Part shown: positions 30,089 through 36,834 of the stretch, in pieces
How positions within the stretch are numbered: the first letter of the stretch is position 1
Layout: the number at the start of each line of letters is the position of its first letter
Assembly: GCA_012518325.1 (NCBI GenBank)
Contig: JAAYSR010000015.1
Span: 1-36,834 of the forward strand
Direction of reading: 5' to 3'
Origin: Bacillota bacterium
GTDB taxonomy: Bacteria > Bacillota > Limnochordia > Darwinibacteriales > Darwinibacteriaceae
Length of the DNA stretch: 36,834 bases
Position numbers and translations under genes: made by a program
The notes under the pieces: model-generated
The model's input: only the letters and a program-made list of their open reading frames with translations
What the model was told of the DNA's origin: nothing
Database searches by the model: none

Positions 30089-32095
30089 TTAGCTGGCGCC
30101 CTCCGACTCAGTTAGACTCTCCTTGTACTGCAGTAAAAACAGATTGTGATACAGGCCTTTCTGGGCCAGGAGCTCCTGATGGGTGCCCTGTTCGCGGATT
30201 TTGCCCTTGTGCAGCACAATGATCTTGTCTGCGTCCTGGATGGTAGAGAGGCGATGGGCCACCACCAGGCTGGTGCGCCCTTTCAAGAGCTTGGGCAAAG
30301 CATCCTGAATCAGCATTTCGGTTTCAGTGTCAATGTTGGCAGTGGCCTCATCCAGGATCAGAATCGCCGGATCGTAGGCCAATGCCCTGGCAAAGGCCAG
30401 AAGCTGCCTCTGCCCCGCCGAGAGGGTTGAACCCCTTTCGGTCACCGGCTCTTCATACTGTTTAGGCAGAGCGCTGATGAAGTGGTGGGCGTTAACGTGT
30501 TCCGCCACCCTTCGTACCCGTTCGGGATCAATATCCGGATTGTTCAGCGTGATGTTCTCAGCAATTGTCCCTGAAAACATAAAGACATCCTGCATCACCA
30601 GGCCCACGTTGCGCCTGAGCTCACCCTTGCTGAGCTCTTTAATATCCTGTCCATCAATGAGAATTTGACCCTTCTGAATGTCATAAAAACGCGAAAGCAG
30701 ATTCATAATCGTCGTCTTGCCTGCTCCGGTTGCCCCGACAAAGGCAACTGTCTGGCCGGGTTCCACCGTAAAGGAGACATCCCGGAGCACCCAGTCTTCG
30801 CCCACATAGGCAAACCAAACGTTCTTGAATTCGATATGACCCTTGACCTCGCCCATGGGACGGGGGTCCTCAATTTCAGCAATGGCAGGCTCTTCATCCA
30901 GGATGAGAAAAATCCTTTCTGCAGAAGCCATGGACGCCTGCATAATGTTGTATTTCTCAGTCAAATCGTTGATAGGCCTAAAGAAAAGCTCCAGATAGTT
31001 GACAAAGGCATAGAGCACACCAAAGTCCACCACGCCCCGGAGCAGCTGTCCGCCGCCAAACCAGAGGAGAATCGCTACAGCCAGGGAGTAAACCAGCTCC
31101 ATGGAGGGCCTGAACACCGCATATACATTCAGTTCCCGCATGCTGGCCCTAAGATGGCTGGAGTTTACTTCGTCAAACTCTCTAGACTTGCGCCTTTCCT
31201 GCCGGAAAATCTGCACCAGGCGGATGCCCGCAATATTCTCAGCAAAATAGGCGTTAATGCGGGCCAGGCGCACCCGGGTTTCCCGATAGGCCTCCCTTGC
31301 CCTGATTCTAAACACTGCAGTAATCGCCACGATTAAGGGCAAAGTGGCCAGGGAAACTAAGGCTAAGCGAACGTCCAGGCGGAACATCACAACAATGATG
31401 CCTAGAATCATAAAGACATCCTTAAAGAGGTTGACTAAAACTGCAGTGTACATTTCATGCAGGTTCTCAGTGTCATTGGTCACCCTGGTCACCAGGCGCC
31501 CCACGGGGTTGGTGTCGAAAAAGCGCAGAGCCAGGCGCTGAAGATGTGTAAAGAGTTCCTGCCTGATGTCAAAGACAATGCGCTGCCCGGTATACTGGAG
31601 GATATAGGCCTGAACATAGTTTAGACCAAAGCCTGCAGTGACCAGGAAAAAGAGCAGCATTCCCAGGCGCAGAATGGACTCCCGGTCAACGCGCCTGAGC
31701 TCCCTAACCTCCTCCGGAGAGAGGGTCAGGACTATCTCCCCGTCGGTGCTTTCCAGCCTTTGCTGCCCCCCTTCCCGGACAAGTTTAAAGTGCAGCGAAC
31801 CAGGATCAGGTTCCCCCTTCACCGGACGCAAAGTGTAGCCTTGAATCGCGGTCAGGCTGTCATCGTCTGCATTTTCATCTGCTTCGCTGTAGAAAACATT
31901 TGAGCCTAGAATATGGTCGTCAATTGCCACCTTGACCAGGTAGGGCCTGGCCAGGTCGGTTGCGGCAATGACCAGCAGCAGTAATACACAAAGTGCAATC
32001 AGGGCCCAGTAGGGCCTCGCGTATTTTAAAAGCCTGCGCGCCAGCCGGCTGTCATACGCCTTGCCTAACGTTTGCTCTTCATGAAAGTTGTCCAT
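30089..32095 (-). CDS. bmrD: ABC exporter half-transporter, catalytic-site subunit (BmrD/YheH-like)
   Basis: 668 residues. Six membrane helices are split by a long insertion (about 65-140) between helix 1 and helix 2, rich in Asp/Glu, matching the extracellular domain of B. subtilis BmrD (673 aa). The nucleotide domain has Walker A GATGAGKTT, signature LSAGQ (non-canonical), Walker B ILILDEATANID with catalytic Glu, and a switch His in VAHRLS. With the partner at 32117-33877 it forms a heterodimeric multidrug-type exporter. Start ATG at 32095; the gene is 21 nt after the partner. Substrate is unknown. Confidence 0.9.
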   Translation of the reverse strand: MDNFHEEQTLGKAYDSRLARRLLKYARPYWALIALCVLLLLVIAATDLARPYLVKVAIDDHILGSNVFYSEADENADDDSLTAIQGYTLRPVKGEPDPGSLHFKLVREGGQQRLESTDGEIVLTLSPEEVRELRRVDRESILRLGMLLFFLVTAGFGLNYVQAYILQYTGQRIVFDIRQELFTHLQRLALRFFDTNPVGRLVTRVTNDTENLHEMYTAVLVNLFKDVFMILGIIVVMFRLDVRLALVSLATLPLIVAITAVFRIRAREAYRETRVRLARINAYFAENIAGIRLVQIFRQERRKSREFDEVNSSHLRASMRELNVYAVFRPSMELVYSLAVAILLWFGGGQLLRGVVDFGVLYAFVNYLELFFRPINDLTEKYNIMQASMASAERIFLILDEEPAIAEIEDPRPMGEVKGHIEFKNVWFAYVGEDWVLRDVSFTVEPGQTVAFVGATGAGKTTIMNLLSRFYDIQKGQILIDGQDIKELSKGELRRNVGLVMQDVFMFSGTIAENITLNNPDIDPERVRRVAEHVNAHHFISALPKQYEEPVTERGSTLSAGQRQLLAFARALAYDPAILILDEATANIDTETEMLIQDALPKLLKGRTSLVVAHRLSTIQDADKIIVLHKGKIREQGTHQELLAQKGLYHNLFLLQYKESLTESEGAS

Positions 32096-32116
32096 CTATT
32101 ACACCTGCCTTTGCCT

Positions 32117-33877
32117 TTAGCTGACGCTTTCAATCTGTTCTTCCAAGAGCTGCTTCTGGTACATCTCTTTGTAGAGACCTTCTTCCAGCACCAGTTCGTC
32201 GTGGGTGCCCCTTTGGGTAATCCTGCCCTCTTCCAGGACCAGAATCTGGTCTGCACCCTGCAAAGTGGAGATGCGGTGGGAGACAATAATTACCGTCTTG
32301 CCCGGGAAGACCCGGCGCAGGTTCTGCAAAATCGCCTCTTCTGTCTCGGTGTCGACAGCAGAGAGGCTGTCATCCATAATCAAAATCTGGGGTTCCTTGA
32401 TCAAAGCCCTGGCGATGGCAATGCGCTGCTTCTGCCCGCCGGATAAGGTGACCCCCCGCTCGCCCACCATAGTCTCAAACTGGTTGGGAAAGTCCATAAT
32501 ATTGTCGTAAACCTGCGCGATCTTGGCGTATTCCACGACCTTATCCATGTCGCTGCCGGTATCGGCAAAGTCAATGTTCTGCCGAATGGTGGCTGAGAAC
32601 AAAAAGCTGTCCTGGGGAACATAGCCGATGCTGTCCCTCAAAACCTCCAGGGAGATCTGGTCAATATCCACCCCGTCAATTTTGATCATGCCCGGCTCCA
32701 CATTGTAGAGCCTCAACAGCAGATTAAGCAGCGTAGTTTTGCCGGAGCCTGTCCGCCCTAAAATACCCACCACCTGCCCAGCTTCAATCTTGGCGGTGAT
32801 GTCCTGAAGGACGGGCCTTGTTGAAGTCGGATAAGCAAAGGTCAGGCCATTAAGCTCGATCTCTCCTCTGATCTCAGCCAGGACGCCGGCTTCGCCCGGA
32901 TCCAGAATATCTGACTTTTGGCAGAAGATATCGTTGAGGCGATCCATGGAGGCCTTGCCCCTTTGGATCATGTTGATCACCCAGCCTATGGCCATCACCG
33001 GCCAGGTCAGCATGCCCAGGTAGCTGTTAAAGGCAACAAAGTCGCCGATGGTGATGCTGCCGTCCAACACCAGTATGCCCCCGTAGCCCAGGAGAATAAT
33101 AAAACTTAAAGCTCCCAGATAGCCCACCAAGGGGTGAAAGAGGGCGTGTACCCGCACCAGGTGCATATTCCTGGCCACATTGTGCTCATTGACCTCCCGG
33201 AAGCGCTCTTCCTCGCTTTTTTCCCGGGCAAAGCCCTTAATGACACGGATGCCGGCGAAGTTTTCCTGCACCCTGTCGGTAAGCAGGGAAAACGCCTCCT
33301 GGACCCGACGGAACCTGCCATGGATGATCCGGCCGAAGCCCATGGTGACCGCCAGCATAAAGGGCAGCGGCAGAAGGGCCACCAGAGTGAGGCGCAGATT
33401 GATCGTCCTGGCCATGGTAACAATGATGATGGTGGTCAAAAACAGGGCGTCCACCGAACTGACAATGCCGGGGCCCAAAGCCATGCGCACCGCACGGATG
33501 TCGTTGGTGGCATGGGCCATCAGATCGCCTGTCTTGTGGTAGTTGAAAAACTCTGTAGGCAGGCCCTGCAAATGGTCAAAGAGCATGTTGCGGAGGGTAT
33601 ACTCCATCCTGCGGGCGGTCCCCATAATGTTGATCCGCCAAAAATAGCGGAAGACGGCTATCCCGACGGACAGCCCGATAAACTTGCCCATAAAGACCAA
33701 TAGGTCACCTCGGGTGAAATCACCCGAGGCAACTACATTTGTGAGGTTGCCCAGCATTTTCGGGATAATCAGCTGAGCTATATTCGTCATGAGCAGGGCG
33801 CCAATGCCCAAGAGATAAAAACGTTTATGTTCAAGTATAAAGTCTTTTAGTCTGAGAAAGCTCCTAATTGTTTTCAC
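32117..33877 (-). CDS. bmrC: ABC exporter half-transporter, degenerate-site subunit (BmrC/YheI-like)
   Basis: 586 residues: six membrane helices, then Walker A GRTGSGKTT, canonical signature LSGGQ, Walker B ILIMDDSLSAVD with Asp in place of catalytic Glu, and SHRIS. With LSAGQ in the partner, this gives one consensus and one degenerate ATP site, as in BmrC/BmrD and TM287/288. The GTG start at 33877 has AGGGG only 1-2 nt away, so initiation may depend on coupling to the preceding dehydrogenase gene, whose stop is 12 nt upstream. No BmrB-like leader peptide is evident. Confidence 0.9.
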   Translation of the reverse strand: MKTIRSFLRLKDFILEHKRFYLLGIGALLMTNIAQLIIPKMLGNLTNVVASGDFTRGDLLVFMGKFIGLSVGIAVFRYFWRINIMGTARRMEYTLRNMLFDHLQGLPTEFFNYHKTGDLMAHATNDIRAVRMALGPGIVSSVDALFLTTIIIVTMARTINLRLTLVALLPLPFMLAVTMGFGRIIHGRFRRVQEAFSLLTDRVQENFAGIRVIKGFAREKSEEERFREVNEHNVARNMHLVRVHALFHPLVGYLGALSFIILLGYGGILVLDGSITIGDFVAFNSYLGMLTWPVMAIGWVINMIQRGKASMDRLNDIFCQKSDILDPGEAGVLAEIRGEIELNGLTFAYPTSTRPVLQDITAKIEAGQVVGILGRTGSGKTTLLNLLLRLYNVEPGMIKIDGVDIDQISLEVLRDSIGYVPQDSFLFSATIRQNIDFADTGSDMDKVVEYAKIAQVYDNIMDFPNQFETMVGERGVTLSGGQKQRIAIARALIKEPQILIMDDSLSAVDTETEEAILQNLRRVFPGKTVIIVSHRISTLQGADQILVLEEGRITQRGTHDELVLEEGLYKEMYQKQLLEEQIESVS

Positions 33878-33889
33878 TCCCCTGACATT

Positions 33890-34870
33890 CTAGCCCAGCG
33901 CAACGGGTTTTTTCTCCTGGGCAGACCTGTAGGCCGCCAAGGCGACTTCCAGGGCCTTCAGGCCGTCATAGCCGGTAATCGTGGGCTCGCGATCCTCGAC
34001 AATCATCTGGATGAAGTCCTGGATCAGCCCTAAATCCATGTCTTCAGCAAAAGACCGTTCCGACACTTTGCGGTGGGCGTCGTCATAGACTACGAAATTC
34101 TGGGCAAAGGCATCCAGGTCAATCATGCCCTGGGTCCCAATGATCCGCATGGTAACATTGCCCCAGGTTGGAAAGGTCATGGGTCTGGACCAGCTTGGAT
34201 CCTGGGTGACAATGGTGCCGTCTTCCAGCTCCATGCTAAGCATGCCGCAATCGTCAATGCCTGTATCCCAAAGCATATTGTCAACTTCAGCGTACACCGA
34301 GACAAACTCCTTGCCCAAAAACCAGCGAATCAGATCTACTACATGAACGGTATGATCCATCACCGCGCCTCCGCCGGCAAGTTCCGGGTCAGCAAACCAG
34401 CCGCCGGGCATTTGGCCCTGGTTTGTGCCGACGATGGCCAGCACCTTGCCGACCGCTCCACTATCAAGCATTTCCTTGACCCTAAGCACCGGGGTGACAA
34501 AGCGGACGGGAAAGGCAATCTGCAGTTTCACGCCGGCCCTGGCGCAGGCATCGATCATGGCTCGGGCGTCCTCTAACGTGGTAGCAATCGGTTTTTCACA
34601 GAGGACATGGCAGCCGTGCTTGGCAGCAAGCTCAGTAAACTCACGGTGCCGGCTGTTCTCGGAGCAAATGATCACAGCGTCTGTCTGGGACAGAAGCTCG
34701 GCGGGATCTGCAAAATATTCGGTGCCCATCTCCTTAGCCCCCTGCATCCCCCGCTCCTGATCGGGATCATAGATGCCGACGAGCCTGCAGCCGGTCAGGC
34801 CGTTGATCGCCCGGCCATAGCTGTGGGCGTGCAAATGGGCAATGCTCAAAAATCCTATCCTAACTACCAC
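33890..34870 (-). CDS. Gfo/Idh/MocA family oxidoreductase (1)
   Basis: 326 residues. The N-terminal Rossmann region reads IGFLSIAHLHAHSYGRA, with SIAHLH where most relatives have GxGxxG; this is a known-looking subfamily variant. The EKPIA motif with catalytic Lys is present (CEKPIATT), then a C-terminal alpha/beta domain with GGGAVMDHTVHVVDLIRW. It is likely an NAD(P)-dependent sugar or inositol-type dehydrogenase. GTG start at 34870 behind GGAGGG. It is 12 nt after the second dehydrogenase and 12 nt before bmrC, so one transcript is likely. Confidence 0.88.
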   Translation of the reverse strand: MVVRIGFLSIAHLHAHSYGRAINGLTGCRLVGIYDPDQERGMQGAKEMGTEYFADPAELLSQTDAVIICSENSRHREFTELAAKHGCHVLCEKPIATTLEDARAMIDACARAGVKLQIAFPVRFVTPVLRVKEMLDSGAVGKVLAIVGTNQGQMPGGWFADPELAGGGAVMDHTVHVVDLIRWFLGKEFVSVYAEVDNMLWDTGIDDCGMLSMELEDGTIVTQDPSWSRPMTFPTWGNVTMRIIGTQGMIDLDAFAQNFVVYDDAHRKVSERSFAEDMDLGLIQDFIQMIVEDREPTITGYDGLKALEVALAAYRSAQEKKPVALG

Positions 34871-34882
34871 TGCAATCCCTCC

Positions 34883-35857
34883 CTAAATTTCCACGACTCG
34901 GCCGGTGCGGGCAGATTCAACTGCGGCAAGTGCAATTTCCAGCGCACCGAAGGCGTCTTCCACAGTAACCAACGGCTGGCGGTCTTCAGTGATGGCCTCC
35001 ACCATATCCTGAAGCTCCAAGGCGTACGGGTTGGCCGCAACAGCTCCCGCCTGGGCAGAAACTCCAGGCACTGTCATGGCGGCCAGCGGGCTGGATTTAC
35101 GGCTGTCAAAGGTGATCAGCCCGTCCTTGCCGGCAACTTCCACAGCGGTGTAAAACTGGCCTGGATAGTTCGTCCAGCTCGCCTCAAGATGGGCGATGAC
35201 TCCGCTCTTAAAGCGCAAAACCGCCATGGCATGTTCCAGCCTGACCTCTGTGCGCCCGCAGGTGCTCTTGGCGTAGACCCTCTCCACATCGCCAAAGAGC
35301 CATCGACAATAATCCAGATCGTGGATCATCAGATCCAGGATAACTCCGCCGCTTAGGTTAAAGTTGGCAAACCAGTCCTGCCAGCCCTCGGGGAACTGGC
35401 TGCCTCCCCGAAAGGTTCGCACAACCCCGATCCTGCCCACTTCACCCTGCTCAACGCTGCGGCGGATGCCCCTGTAAGCGGGAGTAAAGCGCACGACATG
35501 GCCGATGCCGATTTTCTTCCGGTAACCCTTGGCAAGTTCCACCAGGCGCCGTCCTTCCTCCAGGCTTCGGGCCAGGGGCTTTTCACAAAAAATGTGTTTG
35601 TCTGCTTCCATGGCCTGCACCATCATGGCCTCATGGAGATGGGTAGGTACGCAAATGTCGATCAAATCCACCTCAGCGGCGTCAAGCATCGCTTCCATGC
35701 TCTCTGCCGCAACTACACCATAGTCCCTTTGGGCACGGGCCCTGGCCTCAGGATCCACATCAGCCACCGCCACAAGTTGGCAGCCGGGAACTTCCTGCAG
35801 CGCCTCGCAATGGACCTGGCCGATGGTACCGTAACCAACTACTCCCACTCGGATCAT
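34883..35857 (-). CDS. Gfo/Idh/MocA family oxidoreductase (2)
   Basis: 324 residues. The Rossmann motif GYGTIGQVH is canonical, the EKPLA motif with catalytic Lys follows (CEKPLARSLEEG), then SGGVILDLMIHDLDYCRW. It shares its layout with the preceding-numbered enzyme at 33890-34870 and the two probably act in one pathway, oxidising or epimerising a sugar derivative. ATG at 35857 follows GAGGTGAGG. It is the first gene after the terminator at 35932-35967, so the promoter must lie in 35858-35931; no convincing boxes were found. Confidence 0.92.
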   Translation of the reverse strand: MIRVGVVGYGTIGQVHCEALQEVPGCQLVAVADVDPEARARAQRDYGVVAAESMEAMLDAAEVDLIDICVPTHLHEAMMVQAMEADKHIFCEKPLARSLEEGRRLVELAKGYRKKIGIGHVVRFTPAYRGIRRSVEQGEVGRIGVVRTFRGGSQFPEGWQDWFANFNLSGGVILDLMIHDLDYCRWLFGDVERVYAKSTCGRTEVRLEHAMAVLRFKSGVIAHLEASWTNYPGQFYTAVEVAGKDGLITFDSRKSSPLAAMTVPGVSAQAGAVAANPYALELQDMVEAITEDRQPLVTVEDAFGALEIALAAVESARTGRVVEI

Positions 35858-35931
35858 ACAAACACCTCACCTCAGTCTAGTACTTAACTAAATTCTAGAA
35901 TATGGGTTGAATCCCTGCATAAAATCGGGGA

Positions 35932-35967
35932 CAAATAAAGCTGCCCCCGGCCTGAACCTGGGGCAGC
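35932..35967 (-). terminator. Intrinsic terminator after the ABC permease gene
   Basis: Minus-strand GCTGCCCC (35967-35960) pairs with GGGGCAGC (35947-35940), with an inner GG/CC pairing, then TTTATTT. It separates the ABC importer operon from the dehydrogenase-exporter operon. Confidence 0.9.
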
Positions 35968-35986
35968 GTGTTGGCTTGCTAAGAGA

Positions 35987-36793
35987 TTATGCCCTCCCGC
36001 GGGTCACTCTTTGCTCCAGGAGAGTGACGGCGTAGTAAAGGATGACCGAGACCACAAGGAGCAGCAGCACACTGGCCATCACCAACGACATGTTAAAGAC
36101 CTGGCCGCCGTAGATGATCAAGTAGCCCAGCCCTGCCTTGGAGGCCAAAAACTCACCGACAATTGTGCCCACCAAAGAAAGGCCGACATTCACTTTAAGG
36201 GCGGCGATCATAGTGGGCACACTGGCGGGGATAATCACTTTGCGCAAAACCTGGCCCTTGGTGCCGCCGAAGGTGTGCACCAGCTTGATCAGGTTGGGAT
36301 CCACCTCTTTAAAGCCGGTGTGCATCATCATAATCGCCACGATAATCGAAACCGAAATCGCCATGGCCACAACCGCGGTGATTGTGGTGCCCAGCCAGAC
36401 CACAAAGATCGGTCCCAAGGCCACCTTAGGCACACTGTTTAGAACTACAATATAGGGATCCATTACCTTAGAGAAAAAGGCGGACCACCAAAGCAGAACG
36501 GCAATCACAATCCCCACTGCGGTGCCGATGGTGAAGCCTAGGACAGTTTCATAAACCGTCCAGCCCAGATGCTTCCAAAGCTCCCCTTCCCTGGCCAGCC
36601 GCACCACCGCAGCCCAGATCCGGGTCGGCTGCGAGGAGATAAAGGCGTTGATCCAGCCCCTGGAGGCCGCTATTTCCCACAGCACAAAGAGCCCGACCAG
36701 GATCAGAAGCTGGGTTCCCCGCACACACAGGGCCTTCAGGCGCAGGCTGCGCAGGTAGCGAAGGTGTTCAGCTGAGTAGTTTTCACTGGACAT
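35987..36793 (-). CDS. ABC importer permease (SsuC/TauC/ThiX type)
   Basis: 268 residues, six membrane helices. The EAA loop is visible as GGTKGQVLRKVIIPASVPTMIAALKV, followed by GTIVGEFLASKAGLGYLI, which is characteristic of the nitrate/sulfonate/taurine/thiamine-precursor branch. The cytoplasmic N terminus of about 25 residues precedes helix 1. ATG at 36793 overlaps the upstream gene by 11 nt. The substrate cannot be told from the permease; the ATPase lies upstream, the binding protein is outside the window. Confidence 0.92.
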   Translation of the reverse strand: MSSENYSAEHLRYLRSLRLKALCVRGTQLLILVGLFVLWEIAASRGWINAFISSQPTRIWAAVVRLAREGELWKHLGWTVYETVLGFTIGTAVGIVIAVLLWWSAFFSKVMDPYIVVLNSVPKVALGPIFVVWLGTTITAVVAMAISVSIIVAIMMMHTGFKEVDPNLIKLVHTFGGTKGQVLRKVIIPASVPTMIAALKVNVGLSLVGTIVGEFLASKAGLGYLIIYGGQVFNMSLVMASVLLLLVVSVILYYAVTLLEQRVTRGRA

Positions 36794-36834
36794 CTGTGTT
36801 CAGCTCCTTCCAGATCGCCCCGAAATACTGGCGG
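36783..36834 (-). CDS. C-terminal tail of an ABC transporter ATP-binding protein, partial
   Basis: The last 16 codons read RQYFGAIWKELNTDVQ and stop at TGA 36785-36783, overlapping the permease start. The tail and position fit the SsuB/TauB-type ATPase of the same importer. Only the end is visible, so the call rests on context. Confidence 0.6.
   Translation of the reverse strand, partial: RQYFGAIWKELNTDVQ

Noticed and set aside
33874..33888. Five-codon ORF ATG-TCA-GGG-GAG-TGA overlapping the bmrC start, as a possible leader peptide
   Set aside because: No ribosome site and no attenuator hairpin in the 12-nt gap; too short to distinguish from chance.

Overview
The window comes from a Gram-positive, probably endospore-forming member of the Firmicutes (Clostridia or Limnochordia-like grade) with a moderately GC-rich genome. 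Support for this: a full Spo0A with the sporulation-type DNA-binding domain, RemA, an Asp23/YloU and FakA/FakB cluster, the order rlmN-prpC-prkC-rsgA-rpe-thiN-rpmB, strong GGAGG-type ribosome binding sites, frequent GTG and TTG starts, and SigA-type promoters. I found no phage, insertion sequence, CRISPR array or defence island. Most of the window is conserved chromosomal core.

Layout. Positions 1-2.5 kb (minus): asp23, fakA and a truncated fakB/degV, diverging from rpmB (plus) across two back-to-back promoters with a perfect 12-bp inverted repeat. Positions 2.8-4.5 kb (minus): thiamine module thiT-thiN behind a TPP riboswitch with a legible terminator/antiterminator switch, preceded by a separately promoted structured RNA that has a 6S-like layout. 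Positions 4.5-12.8 kb (minus): an operon rlmN-FHA-small membrane ORF-PP2C-FtsW/RodA-class B PBP-PrkC-RsgA-Rpe, joining cell-wall synthesis, Ser/Thr phosphosignalling and ribosome maturation. Positions 12.8-14.1 kb: a lone recombinase SAM-like-domain protein (plus), a self-contained tRNA-Pro(CGG) unit and spo0A with candidate 0A boxes. Positions 14.1-22.3 kb (minus): yicC-mihF-remA-gmk-rpoZ-priA-def-fmt-yugP-rsmB, i.e. replication restart, nucleotide metabolism and translation initiation/modification.

Positions 22.3-25.8 kb (minus): a P2-type calcium-like ATPase and an exported TPR protein. Positions 25.9-28.6 kb (plus): RqcH (ribosome quality control) and an RsfA-like SANT/coiled-coil protein. 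Positions 28.6-36.8 kb (minus): a nucleobase permease, a BmrC/BmrD-like heterodimeric ABC exporter in line with two Gfo/Idh/MocA dehydrogenases, and an SsuC/TauC-type ABC importer permease with the tail of its ATPase.

No clearly new multi-gene system is present. The most interesting points are: the unannotated-size 32-codon membrane ORF between FHA and PP2C; the hybrid gene order that resembles both the Firmicutes and the actinobacterial fhaB-pstP-rodA-pbpA-pknB and mihF-gmk-rpoZ-priA-fmt-rsmB clusters; the unassigned structured RNA upstream of the TPP riboswitch; a Spo0A with one acidic-pocket residue changed to Asn; and several terminators that overlap coding sequence.
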